From Neodiprion pinetum (Eukaryota; Arthropoda; Insecta; Hymenoptera; Diprionidae), in NCBI RefSeq assembly GCF_021155775.2, contig NC_060234.1, positions 31,493,026-31,557,025 of the forward strand: DNA of 64,000 nt. The letters run 5' to 3'. Shown piece after piece: positions 51,356 to 64,000 of this stretch (position 1 is its first letter; every line of letters begins with the position of its first letter). Made by a program: the position numbers and the translations under genes. The notes below the pieces were generated by a model that was given only the letters and a program-made list of their open reading frames with translations, did not search any database and was not told the DNA's origin.

Positions 51356-54300
51356 GAAATTCTAGCCAAGATTTTCTTCCTCGCGTTCTTTCCCGTTTTT
51401 GCCTCTTTTTTTCCGAAAATCCGAGCTCCTCGTTAATAATCGTTTTCACGTCCCTGCGTTCGGTGGCACGGTATTCTGAACGTGTCCACTTCTCTGTTTG
51501 GTGAAATAAAAAATAATGCTCGCGGGAATCGGTGATACGAGATGAGAGGGAGCTGGGCGCGCAAACGCGATATTCTTGATACCGTCTCCCGACTAAGGCT
51601 GGTTGGTCTTTGTGTCTGTGCGGGCGGCATTGTATATGATACATATAGAATTCCGGGAGAAAAAAAATGCTCCCAGTATCTCGGAATGACATTCAGCTAC
51701 CACAAATCATATGTCGACTCGGCATGTCTATGCAAAGTGGGCTTCTCCTTCTCGTTCTCAAACTCACCCCTTGGATCTGTACTGTATGTTATTATTATTA
51801 ATATCTTACGACATCCCCGGTTCAATACAGTGGCTAAAGTTGACAAACTCGGTTCCTCGCAAACTCTGCACGCGTGCATTTGCCTCTGAGGCACAACGTT
51901 ATCCACTATTTCGCAGGTTGTTTGTGTCATACGGGAGGTGAAAGACGACTGTTTCACAACAGCCATGGCGGCCCAAAAAATTTCAAATACTTTCCATACC
52001 CGTCGAGCTGACAAACTGCTGGAGATTCTTCTCGGACAATTACGACGTCTGACTGATGGGACGTATTATGGTCATAATTACGAAACGGTGAAAAGACACG
52101 CTATCAGTACGGCGGCAGCTCACTCGCCCCCAAGCTGCGGTTAACCCGACGAATCCCATACGCGAAATGGAGAAGTTTTTTTTCGCAGGACCGATACCAT
52201 ATATCCTGCAACGCGAGCAGGGGGTGAGCCACTCTGGTGCACGAATAAGTCGTAGCACGGGATTGACAAACGACGTATGGTTTTTACGTCGCGTAAATAC
52301 CTTCGCGCGCCAGGTTTTCCCCGATCCTGCAGGTGTCGATGAAACGAGTGATAACCGTTTCTTGATAACCACCCCGACACAATTACGGCCTACAGCTAAT
52401 CCCTCGCTGCACTGACTTTCCGTACAATTGCTTCTAATTATTGGGCCGAACGGCGAACTAATAACTCGCATTAATTACGGGCGATTTAATGTCGAAATCA
52501 GCGCATGCGCGACACTCGTCTCTGGAACTTTGAATTGAATCGCAATTCTCGACTCAGTTCTGCCCCGCTTGGACCCGGTTTGCTCCGCCGCTCGCGAATC
52601 GCACTTCCCAAAACTATCGTATCCGAAAATCATCGACTGGAGAATACCACCCTGTTTACGGGGCGAGTAACGCTTAGAGATAGAGTTGGGCTAATGCCAC
52701 CCACACGTACACGTTCCTCGAGTCAACCTCGGCGCCTTCTAATACCACGGCGACACCACCCTCTACGGTATTGGGGAATGTTTCTTGTTTCGAGTTGTTG
52801 CTTATCGGGAATGTATAGGGTGTTGGTCAGGTCGTTAGCAACTTGTCCGTATCAAATGCTTCGCGGTGTATCAGAACCTGGCTTAGGCGTTGCGTATAAT
52901 TCTACGAGCAAATCGCCTGTATCGCTGATTGCGGAATCGGACAAATTTTTATTCAACACCTTCAAGATACGTCAGAATCCAATCTTATATTTGTAAACGG
53001 GAAAGAATTCTCCAACAGAGACACTCCAAAAGGCTTCGTGCACCGTTTTCTCCGTAGCTATTGATTTCCTATCATTCTTCGACGATGAATAATTAGTTAA
53101 ATGAGTAAAGTAGTCGAAACCCCTGCGGACTTTACGGACGAGATGAGTCCCCCGACATGCGTTGCTTGGCAACACACACGTCCGTTTTCATACGTCGGTG
53201 TATCAGGGGCGAGGATCATTTCTCACGTAAATAAAGCACTGCCGCTGAGGACGCCTTCGTATATTTTCGACGCGATGGAAAATTTCGGTCAAAGCTTTAC
53301 CATTCGCCGCGTTACGCTGTGCGAACTGGAAAAAGTTCTTCACCCTTTACTTTGCCTTTCTCCCTACATCTCGGCTACTTTCTAATATTCGTAATCACCC
53401 TCGCACCTTCGTTAATACGATCTTTTTCCTTTATCGAAAACGAGAATTCTTGCTTGATCAATAAATTTGTTGTTTATTCTTTGGAAAACCTCTCTTCGCG
53501 AAGTTTGCAATTCATTTTTCACATTTACCAAGGAAACATCACTGTGCATGTGTGGCTTCTAGCTACGTGAGTAGTACACGTATTTGCGCCCCGTTTCCAA
53601 CACGCGTTCTCTTTGCCGCGGCTCGAGTGCCGATCGCAGGAGCACGTTTTCAACGATATGTAAATACCGTCTTTCAATCCGCTAACTCGATAACATCAGC
53701 CTCGGAGCTTTCATACGGCATAGTTGCGGTATAACACTTCCCCTTCTCCTCATCCTGCCTCACCTCCGCCACAGCCACCCCCAATCACTCCGTGTCTGCC
53801 ACCTCGATTATCCCCCGCTATACCCGTCGGTATCCCGTTTCCCTAACCACATCAAATTCAAAATCTTTCACTTCAACCATTGCAGAGAGATTGCGAAGCG
53901 TTAAAGATAACCGTTTATCCAACTAGCCTTGACAACAAGTTTTACAATTGATCAAATTTCTTTTCGTTAATTTTCATTACGAAAAAAACTGTTTTGAACT
54001 GAACGTCGTTCGTGTGGAAGATCAGGTAATTTTCGGCTGATGGCTACACGTATCATATACGAAATCGTGCAAACTCTTGAAACATCCGGTAACAGAAGGA
54101 TAGATATCTAAGATTCTGATAAATCGATTGATTGTACAATATTTTACGAATCTCGATGAAACTTTAGCTATCGATTTCGTTATTATTGAATTTTTGTAAC
54201 ATTTTTTCAAGACACGATCCAATACGCTAAATTGACCAATTATTATATCTGTATATGTTGCATGAGAAATAATACATACGCCAGGTGAATTATCTTCAGC

Positions 54301-54852
54301 ACGAAAATATCGAGATCCTCTTCACTTTGCATTAAAAATAAGTTACCCACCTGAATGAAAGACATGAATCATAATTTCGTCCTGCAACTGTTCGGTCGAG
54401 TTTCTGAAGACGATCAGCCGACTTTGTGACCCTTATAGCGCCTACAACGTGACTTAATAAATTGCAGGTAGTTTTCTCGCACAGAAATTTAAAGGTGATG
54501 ATCGTATATAACAACTGTATATTTTTGAAACAAATAGCGGAAGGTGGATGCAAGGCTGAGGATTTGCCAGAGATTGACGAGAAAAATCTCCAGCTATACG
54601 AGGAGAGACCACCGGTCGGAGAGGCTCCGGAAGTGTAACGAAGGGAAAAGACACGAAAATGGATAGTTTGCGAGGGTTATAGAAAGGTAGTTGAGGTTTT
54701 AGGTTCACTAAAAGATACGTGCTTCGGGTGGAGCAGCAACTAATCAATCCTTATTCCCGAACACAAGCACTCGACGTAGAACACAAGAACGAACCAGTAG
54801 CATGTAAATAGCACTGATGCGCTAAAAAACCGATGATACAATTCTGCGCCGC

Positions 54853-54890
54853 TCCTATTCCAATTGTTATTCCTATTCCTATTTCAATTT
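54853..54890. repeat. Short degenerate CCTATT repeat
   Basis: Four to five imperfect copies of a CCTATT hexamer unit lie in a pyrimidine-rich stretch (cctattcc, ttattcctattcctattt). This is minor simple sequence. Confidence 0.7.
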
Positions 54891-57800
54891 CTCCGCGTGG
54901 CGTTCGTCGTCGTCCTCGGAGACGAAGGCGTCTCTCGCGGCAGGTAAAAGCGATATATTTCCGAAGATTGTTTTCTCTCGTCAGATAGCCACATACGTCA
55001 AGGAGATCCTCTGGGAATCCCCTCCACCGGATAGTCTCCGTGCACACCCACTATAGATCACAACTCGGGCGGCCAGGGACTCCCTGCGCATCGGCGCGTA
55101 TCAACTTCCGTCATTGCCCACCATCCGAAGGCTAACGTCCGGCATTTCTCTCCAAAGGCTCCGGCCCGTAGTTGCCGAGCCACCCCACCAACCCCCCACT
55201 CGGAATTTCGGGACGACCTCTCCTTCAATTTCCGCCGCCTTGATAATTTATTCCATATTTCTTGTCATTTGTTCATTTTTCTTTGTTTTATTTTTTTTTT
55301 TCTTTGATCTTACTCATGAAATTTATTCATCCGTTTGTTTTTGCCAATGTGATTTGTGGAGAAAATTGTAGCGGTTTGAATCTTTGCGAACTATAAATTA
55401 TCGTGCGTTATTGCGCAATTTGTCTTTGAACCAGAAGTTCACCGCTTGACCGAGAAAAATGACGATCGGCCGAGGGAATTCGTTTATGGTTGCACTGGTG
55501 CGAGTAATTCCATTAGCCGCGGCTTTTTCCGTTTCTTTGCATGTTTTTTTTTCATGCTCTTTTTTCTTGCCTACTTATTTTATCTTTCCTCAAACCCGTC
55601 GATGCCCCGGATTTCTGGATGCAGGCCATTATGCGTCATTTTTCTTTTCGCGGCTGTGGCCACCAGGTCTCAGAGCTTGCAAGGGAGTGGAGAGCAAACA
55701 AGAATGGGGGGATGACACAAGCATGTAGAATGCGGTAAAAGAGAAATGGAAAAAGAAAAAACAGCGGGGAACGGAATCGCGGCGTATCCAATATTGAGAT
55801 TGCTGTATTCTGAAATATGCTAATACACGATAATACATACAAATAGCCTCATAAACTATAGAATTTTCATAAACAAAATGCAAATCCACTCTGATATCGA
55901 GTGCGTCATGATGCTTTTTGCTCAGATCAGCATCTGAAACCAGAAGTCTTCGAGTACGATGTCATGACTTCATAGCTACCTTCCATGATTTGAAGGACCT
56001 AACCTCTGCCAAACGTCATTCCACACCTTTACTTCACTATTTTTCGAAGAGTTTATAGGAAAAAAAAAAGTTAGTTACTTGATGTAAGGAATTGTATAAA
56101 AACCGATTCACCGTGAGTAATTGATTGTAGGATAAAAATATGTGTGCAATTCCATTGTAATCTATTCGGAAATGTTGCGCGGTGGGAAATATCGTAATTT
56201 ATTGGTGAATCAGAGCACACTGGAACGAATCCATATTCCAATTAAAGTTCATCCTCGCGGAATGTTTTTTTATTTTTTTGCTTTCCACTCCATTTCGCGC
56301 TGTAAACTCAAAGTTTATAGCCTCAGGGTATGGCTCGTGTACACGTGGGCACGAGTAGTAGTCACCCACCCGGTGGGGCAGGGTGGAGGTGGAGCGAGCC
56401 ATTATTGGTGTCACTGGAGGGTGAATCGCACCCCCGGCACTGACTCCGTGGCGCCATCTCTCGAAGGGTGGCTGCACCGAGCCTCGTCTTCTGACCCACA
56501 TCAGACGACCGTTGTATGTGATCCATTTGGTACTGCAGCTTTACAAACCTTAGTTGCACGACAGTGTCGTTTTCGAATGTAAATTCTAATTACATTTGCT
56601 CGAGAGGAAAATTGTTACATCCTTTGTCTTACGGCAAGTCAGATAACGGTGAGTTTATGGCTGACGGATGATGACGATATTTTTTAAATATCTGATCGAC
56701 GAAAGCAATCTAGGTGGTTGGTGTATCGAAGTATGCGTGACACAGTTGTGAAAATTCTGTAGATGATGAACTGGCGGAGATTCGTCTGGTTGAATAACAA
56801 GAGAGGAGGTGAGGGACAAATTCGTAATTGAATTTTTAAGTGGAGGCATGGAATGTTTGGAATAGCCAAATTAAAGATAAATCTGTAAAATTTAATGAAG
56901 AATAAGAAAGCGTAATGGAAACAACGTAAGTATAATATCAAAAACAAATTTCCCTTTTTAAGCTGCCGCTGGCTATACAAAAATGAGGCATTACTTCATT
57001 CATCTTGTACGAGTTTCGCTAATGGCGTCGTTATTTTAAAATACCGCGATCATATTTTTGCGCCGGTAGCGCACCAAGAATATGCCGGGGAATCGAACTT
57101 AATCTACGCGGTGCTTTGTCCCAACCCGTCCCCCGCTTTTCCCCCCCTTTTTAAAACTCCAACCCGGCCCCGGCTCTCTGTCCTTACTCTAAACAACCCC
57201 CGTCCCTAAATCATATAAGGATTACCGATGGGCGGAGGGGGGCTTGTCGGATGCGTATATTTTGGAAACATTTAAATTCTTATACGCGAATAAATAGCAA
57301 AAATTTCACGCGCAATAAAATATAGATTTCCTCGGGTTGCCCGCGACGAGGGGAGCGCGATGCGCTCATAAAACCATTGATATGAAAATATAGAGCTCGC
57401 CGAGAGGTAGAAATACTGGTTAGGTATATCGTGCCATGGCTGCTCTGGGATTCCGGGTTTTCCCGGGGATACGCCAAAACGGTCTTCTTTTGTTTCGCGA
57501 TCTCGACCCATCCCCACCACCGCCAAATGTCTTCCACTTTTTTCCCGCTTGTCAACTTCACAAAGTCACTTTATTCATGGATTTACTATAGTCGAGTTAA
57601 CAAAATATTCTTATTTCCTTTTCCCCCGTATCCTACCGAAGATGGGAAAAAGTTCTCAGTCAACCGGCTGAGCCGAAGAAATGTGCGAGAGTTGAAGAAT
57701 GATTTTCGACGTATAACAATCGATGCCACGACGCCGACACAAATCTCAAACCGACAAATCGTGCCGAGGGTGGGGAAAGCACGAATAGCAGTTTTGGAAA

Positions 57801-60145
57801 CTTGACATAGAATTAGGTTTCACGGATATATGTACAAGGGGCTGGGAGTCGTGACATGCAAGGAGCTCGAAAGAAGATCAATTCAAAGCCGAGCTCAAGC
57901 CTCACCCTTAATTTAGCTATAAAATGTTGTTGAGTTTAGTTGATAGAAAGGCAAGTTGTAAGGCGGTGATCCTCGGTCTAAATGCAGGCTATCTATTTCG
58001 TACGCCAAGCCGAGTTCCACAAGTATATAGAAGGGTTGCACAGGCGACGCTGCCATCTAATCCAATAATTTAATTTCGGGATTCTGGCTGAAGGGGATTC
58101 AAGTATTAGCCTCTGAATTTGTGTATCTTTGATTAGTATTCCGTTCGAGCATTCGCTCGCTCAATCGCAATTCCAAATCCTAAACCAACTCGCGTGTCTT
58201 TGCCTGCCTTCCTCCCCCCCTTCCGCCCTGAGTGCTGCTTGTTTCACTCCTACCGATCCCACTTCCAATTTATTTACCGGAGTATCCTGAAACGCGTGCA
58301 TCTTGCTTTTTCCCCATCTCTGCGGCGACTATGCCTCAATATAATCGCGTATCAATTTTCCTGGACCGCTCCAAATGTACGCTTATTGTCGATACGTGAA
58401 ACTCTCGAATCTAATTTGTCCCTGCGGGTCTTATCAGTCTCGTCAAGATGCCTCCGCCACCCCGGGCCGAGACACCTGTTCCTCCACCCCTTGGATACGT
58501 CGAGGCTGCAAACAGGAGGCAGGCGGCCGGCACATGGGCACCTTGGCAGGAATTACATCGGTGAACTAGTCAGGTCGTATAAATCATGCATATTCAGGCG
58601 CTGACAACATTTCCTCGAGTGGGTACCAGTGATCCGTCTAATTTATAGTTCAACTTATCTAAATGCGCGCAGCCCTTGGTACGGTGGTCGGGGATGGATG
58701 GGCGGGAATGGAACGAGGAGAAAAGGGGTGAGTACCGAAGGGTGGCGCTACGTCGCAAGCTCCGCGCGGCCGAGTCGACGACAGTGTTCGGTGTTCAACC
58801 CTTCAACTGCTTAGCATTCTATCTTCGATTGCTGCCAACTTGGTTTCGGGATGCTTCGCGTCTTACTTCTGCCCCGGCAGCCGCGGGGATACAAGAACTT
58901 TTGGTTATGGGTAACCGATGAAATTGAAACTATAGTACCTACGTGAATCGCGCGGCGGCGCTTTATTGCGGGGTGTCGATGACGTTTCTAAAGAAGCATT
59001 CGTCTTTACGCCGCGGACATCGCGCCAAGAAACAATGGTCGCAATAAACCGTCGAGCGATATTATTTTTCCGTGAAATTTGTACCCGCGGTCTTATTGTC
59101 TTTGGAATACAACGACACACACCCTCGCCCCCGTCAACCAAGTCCTTTATACTTTAAATCCGCCCTATAAATATCGGCTGCCTCCTCGGACTTGGGGTTA
59201 GTTTCCGAAAGATTGGCTCGGTAGATCCAACGTGGGAATCGCTCTCTGCTCCGCATCGATATATTACCGGATAACCATGTTGGGGTGACGTTACAGCGGC
59301 GAAGCGAAGAACGGAGACTGGGGGTGGTGGTGCTCCGGTTTTGTACAACCCACTTAAAACTACACCGCGGGAGGAGGTTCTTTACAGAGCGGCTAGGGAA
59401 TCCGTTTCGTAATTATTCACGTGAGTCGGGATTAGTGTCATTTCTGAATCGCACGTTATCGGTCCCTTTGATTGCTTTCGTCCTCGACAAATATGAGTAT
59501 GCGTACCACTTTATTAGTTTGTTGTAAAAGAAACCCCCGGTACCTCGGTTATTGCTTTATACACTTGCGTCGCCGGATAACGAGTGGAACCTCTTTTTCG
59601 ACCCTCCTCTCCCTCTCCCTCCTGCCGTCCCGTGTCTCGCAGTCGTCATCCGCATCTTTTGGTCCTTTTCATTCCGATCCCACAGCCGCCAACGCCACTT
59701 CTGGAATTGTCATTCTTTTTACAACGTCTCCGACGTAGATACAGGAAAGCTTACAACCCCGCCGCCATTGGCTGCCACGACAACGACGCAGAGACGAACG
59801 AGATGGAATGGGATTCCACACGTACACCAACCGCTCGAGGAGTTACCGAAGAGTATAGGTAATCGCGAGCGCCACAATAAAAGAAAACTTTAAATAAATT
59901 GTACGTGGCTCGACTGGGGATCGGCTTTCGTACAAGCCACGAACGCTTTCCGAGCTTTCTTGGTTTCGCGTGAGTGTGTGTGCGTGTGTACAGTGTTCCC
60001 TTATTTCTTCGGCACCATCCTCTCAGTTTCCTTCCTCTGCTTCCGTACTTCTATTCCCGGAGACACCCTAGACTCCGCGACATCTAATTGTGAGTTTCTG
60101 ACGTTAAAGTGTTTCTGCCCGATCAAGACGTCGTAACACAGTACC

Positions 60146-60751
60146 GTGAAAAAATTATTTTTCAGACACTTTTCGTATGATAGGAAAGGTCAACTCTTGA
60201 AGCTTACTAAAAGTGGACGTTTTTACTATCACCCAATGCAACTTTGTAATGTCATAATTGTGCCCTTTTGTTTTCAGTCTTTTCATGGAAAATCAGACGA
60301 CATAATTATCGTACTTCGCGAACCGTGGCTTGATCCGGTATACAGCAAGTGTTCTGTAATCGAATCGGTACAAAATAAACTTGAATCGCGTTTGACTTTT
60401 TCTTCGCGTCCCTTGCAGCTGCTCCTCCCTCGGTTGAGTACCTGCCCTGCATTTCGCGATGAATTGTCTGTCGCCCGTGAATATCAGCGGGAGAATCCAT
60501 TTAAATTTACCGACTTTTACAGAGCTTATTACAAATGCGGAAAGTTTCGCAACAAATTTCCATACAATAACGTCTCTGATAATAATCATAATAGTAGTAA
60601 CTCTCAATTTCCTCATTGTCAAATTGTGGCAGGAGGAGGAAACGCGGCGGTGAATTTCACCTCACGCCGACCATTTTCAGATAAGGGGAATGAAAAGTTC
60701 TTAATCCAATACACTACTTCGTATATACATATATATCCTCGACCGATTTAA
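60146..60751 (+). other. Longest open frame in the window (201 codons, 171 from first ATG), status uncertain
   Basis: The open stretch begins at a GTG. The first ATG is at 60236, leaving 171 codons to the stop. Two strong acceptor-like sites lie inside it, both in phase 0: cccttttgttttcag ending at 60277, and tttttcttcgcgtcccttgcag ending at 60418. A weak donor (CCG|gtatac at 60338) would give a 60-nt exon and an 81-nt intron, typical of insect short introns and itself a multiple of three. The protein from 60419 onward is rich in Asn, Phe, Arg and Tyr (for example RENPFKFTDFYRAYYKCG). I recognise no domain. One open frame of about 200 codons is roughly what chance predicts in 64 kb at this base composition, so this is only a lead. 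Confidence 0.15.
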
Positions 60752-63700
60752 ATGCACCAATATATTACTTCGACTTGGCGCCAGGATAAAATCCTATTAC
60801 AAGTATCAGACCCCGTCATCCCCACACCAGTGATGTAACGATGAAGGTTGAATCGAAATTCTGGAAAAAAGCTCGGTACTGCGTGTGCATTCGTCTATTC
60901 ATCGATCAATTAAATTTAAGTTCAGTCTAATTTTTTATTCATTTCGTTGAATAAGAGAAAAGTATACAATCATCTCGTATAAAGATTATCTCATGCGATG
61001 CTCGCGGTAACGATGACGGTATAAGAACAAGCGACATAATTCAGAGGTGGCTCCACGAATCTTGTTTTCGGGTAACAGCGCAGTGTGCCTGAGGTAGACT
61101 TGTTTGGCTTATTCGAGGGCCCCGGTTCTCTTGGTACAGCATTGTCTTTTCCCTACACCCCATCATGTTCTCTTCCCGCGATGAGTACCACCACCACATC
61201 CGCCCCGATTCTCTGGTGAGATCCTTGCATGAATATGTAAATCCTTATTTTCGGATTGAATGCACTCGAAACCAAAAACCAACCTGGAGAACCGAATCGC
61301 TCCGCACGCGTAACCCTCCTAACTCATCCCGCAACGAGAAATTGATTTATTAGCCCTCGGTATTATATAGGCGCCTAGTTCCTTCCCACCTACCCACTCG
61401 CCTAAAGCAGTTCGTATCCACCCCGTACTTCGAACGAGTATTGTATACCTACTTTCACCCGAGACATTCGATATTCTCTCAACGGTTCACGTGGCCTTCG
61501 CCTTTCCAACCTCAAGGGCTCGTCCGATCCCTTCAATCAAACGCAAAGATCACACCCCGCGCCGTTTTGCAGATCAATCCGACTGCAAGAAAACAATTGT
61601 ATAATTGATTCATACTCTGAACTTGAAGAATTTTAATCCCAATCATCCAAATCAGCGGATCAAATTCCTTGTTTGGAGGAATATCGGTTACAGATTAAAA
61701 TTCTAAATTCTTCACGGATAGACCTAAGAAGACAGAAATGCAAGAATTCCGCTTGAAAACGTATTTCGTAGGTGCGGTCTCAGTCTCAGGTAGCCGTGGA
61801 ACTCGTGGCTGCAGTCGGGGAGCAGGTTTCACCCTTTTAGTTGCCGGCTTTTCCTCACCTAAGAGAACCGCGCCGGGGGGGATGAAAGCGAGGGTAACGT
61901 GTAGACGTGAAAATACATTAATCGCACCAATACTCTGCAGCCGATAAAACCCCCGCACCCCCGGTCGAAACCCTCGCGAACACTCAATACACCCTTTACC
62001 GTGCCGCTAATGCTGTCGATAATGTGTATGCCTGTATGTCGCGCGGAGTTGTACCGCAGAGCTATTACTCTCCGAAAAGGGGGTGAAAGGGATTAGGGGG
62101 GAGGGGGGGATCCGCCTGTCAATGGATCGCATATTAATCCATCAATGCTCGGTACGCGCCTCGGACCTAAAAGTTGAACACTTATCGAGAGGGCGGCACG
62201 GGATCGCCTCATTCAAGTTTTATTCCAACCTTGTACCAATCCCCTCCACACTTTTACTCGACGGGCAGATAAGAGGCGGAGCAATTTTTCAGACGTCCTT
62301 CTGCTGAATTGTCCGTGGAATTGAAACACCGTCGTGTATGAAAAGTTGCAAGGTATACGTGGAGAATAATATTCTTTGGGATAGGGTGGATCACCCTGTA
62401 TTCAATTTCACCATGCCAATTGCAGGCATTGAATAAAACCCAGCTGATATATTCACTTTTTCAAAAATATTCACATCTTGAATATGTATAACGAAAGGAG
62501 AAACGCGATCACACGAACGTAACGATAGAAACGTGATTTGGGACTGTTTCTCATCTTGTTTTTGCCATCACAAAAATTGACAGAAACAATTAGTCAGAAT
62601 AAGTGAAATAAGAGAATTTTGCTGATATCCATGACGACAATCGTACAATCATTTTTCAAAATTATTGACACGCTGTAATTAACCCAGCAAAAAAAATCAG
62701 TCCGACAGATTGATAGCAATCGGCGGTTGAAATAAAAACGTGGAAAAGTTTTCCATACACAAAATAACAAGACGAATCAATCAAACTTGGGTGCGTTCAC
62801 TTCTCACGATATCGTTCGCGGGTGACCGCGTCACCTTAGCTTTCAACGGACAATCAGTTAGGATAGCGTGACGGTATCGTCGGTGTGATCTGTTCGGCTC
62901 GCCGTCACGAAGAGACGTAGCTTATGCGTCGACGGTTTCGCCGTTGTTTCGTGATTATTCAATACGCTGACTAATTGTGAGATAAGATTCATCGCATGAA
63001 ATAAAGTAATTCATTCGTTAATTTAATTTTTCTTCGTTACGAACAATCATTTTCCGCGGACCGAATCGGCGTCGCCACATCGGAAGTGGCTCGCGAGTTT
63101 CGCACCGAATGAATACGTGCGCGCATATTCGTTCGGCCGGCAGTGCAATGGCTAAATCAACGCCATACCCACCGGATTAGACATTCACTTTAGACGTCTT
63201 GATCCGGCCACTCCGAGCGTAGATCCTCTCATATCCTCTTTCAAATTACCGGCTCTCCGATGACGTTCATCCGTGGTGAGGTGTTCAACCGAAATGCTGA
63301 ATCAGTTCGAAAATTTTTACACGCGTGGAAGATCCTTTTTCAGTATTTTTATTTCGTCGATGTTTGCCTTTGATTGTACCTACGTCATGCGTTGTTTGAA
63401 GATGATTTTACGAGATTTTCACAGAAATTTTCATTCCCTCGATGGGATTGTAATTCGGGGAAGCTTTCAAGCTCGGTGTGCTCGCTAAAAACAAGAGAGA
63501 AAGAGAGAAAGAGAAAGAGTTTTCGGTCTGAGGTGGCGGTGAAACACGACGGGATGATAGAATGAGATATCGGCTGTTCAACCCTCCATATTTCCTCCAT
63601 ATTTTCTCCCTCTGGTTCGTGGTGGCGTCATCCCCTACCCTTTGATCCCCCCAATAATCAATATATTCTAACATAACTCTAATGGCCACCCCATTTGAAT

Positions 63701-64000
63701 ACAACGGAAACCCTCGCGACTGCTGGGTATCTGGTGCGGAGGAGCCTTACTCGAGGATGCCAATCACCTAAAATATTCCCTTCTTCGCTCGAGGATCCCG
63801 GAACTATACGCTATAAGCGCTGTTGAAACCTTCGGACGAAAATGCTTCGGGAATATTTGACCAACTGCCGCGTTTGCCCGCAGAATAATATAAATACGTA
63901 TATATAATCGTGAAATCCTGCATGAAACGAACGAATGCCTACTCAGCTGTAATTAGTTCGTGGAAATGGAAATGGAATTCAGCCCGTTCATCGCGGAAAC
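60752..64000. other. Non-coding stretch, no gene recognised
   Basis: Open frames do not exceed about 100 codons, and none shows a recognisable motif. The stretch contains a G-rich run at 62079-62109 and a short palindrome at 62383-62397. At 63496-63522 there is a short GAGAAA-type purine repeat. I see no RNA gene. Confidence 0.6.
62079..62109 (+). other. G-quadruplex-type G-run cluster
   Basis: Four G runs of three to seven bases are separated by one to four bases (GGGGGTGAAAGGGATTAGGG, continuing GGGAGGGGGGG). They match the intramolecular quadruplex pattern. The function is unknown. Confidence 0.55.

Larger units (their letters stand above)
46151..60145. other. Non-coding stretch, no gene recognised
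   Basis: No gene can be supported. The longest ATG-initiated frame is 52505-52996 plus (163 codons). It is Arg/Ser/Leu-rich, has no domain and lies within chance expectation for this length of DNA. A possible exon at 48181-48299 (strong acceptor, fair donor) is listed separately. Simple sequence includes poly-A at 51337-51355, G-rich DNA at 50111-50134 and a CCTATT-like array at about 54853-54890. If the 46088-46150 exon is real, part or all of this stretch may be intron of the same gene. Confidence 0.55.

Noticed and set aside
52505..52996. 163-codon ATG-initiated open frame
   Set aside because: No domain, signal peptide or codon-use contrast is visible. The length is within chance expectation for six frames over 64 kb, and overlapping shorter frames lie around it.
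62383..62397. AGGGTG-GAT-CACCCT palindrome followed by GTA, resembling termini of some insect DNA transposons
   Set aside because: There is no matching inverted copy within a plausible distance and no target-site duplication. The palindrome is short.
1..64000. Possible prokaryotic operon, prophage, CRISPR array or defence system
   Set aside because: There are no adjacent long reading frames, no regularly spaced direct repeats with unique spacers, and no recognisable bacterial gene. Microsatellites and intron-type splice sites indicate eukaryotic DNA.

Overview
This window looks like non-coding nuclear DNA from an animal, most likely an insect. I find no bacterial, viral or organellar organisation: there is no run of long adjacent reading frames, no operon, no rRNA and no convincing tRNA. 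All six frames are broken by stops at about the rate expected by chance. The longest open frame is 201 codons without an ATG start, or 171 codons from its first ATG. Microsatellites, long homopolymers, a fold-back element and spliceosomal-type splice sites point to a eukaryote. CpG is plainly not depleted (many CGCG, TCGCG and CCGCG words). That fits insects with weak germline methylation effects, and Hymenoptera in particular, but the order is inference and no marker gene settles it.

Layout. From 1 to about 44 kb I see only intron-like or intergenic sequence. It carries simple repeats: (CT)34 near 4.63 kb, (AT)n near 22.3 kb, a TTTCG/TCTCG array near 26.1 kb, (AG)15 near 31.76 kb and a compound triplet tract at 31.98-32.10 kb. 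There are also C or G homopolymers near 19.0, 33.9, 39.9 and 43.2 kb. A 275-bp fold-back (MITE-like) element lies at 16.55-16.82 kb and is the clearest mobile-element relic.

The best gene evidence is on the plus strand at 44.07-46.15 kb. Two short candidate exons (36 and 63 nt) have good acceptors and gtaagt donors. Both lengths are multiples of three, and they share one compatible reading phase that joins them into an open 32-residue stretch. If real, this window is mostly the large introns of one plus-strand gene. A 201-codon frame at 60.15-60.75 kb containing two strong in-phase acceptors is a second, weaker lead. From 46.2 to 64 kb I see otherwise only non-coding DNA.

I did not find an exciting new multi-gene system. 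The observations most worth checking are the fold-back element built from a repeated unit of about 50 nt, the pair of phase-compatible small exons, and the 60-kb open frame.
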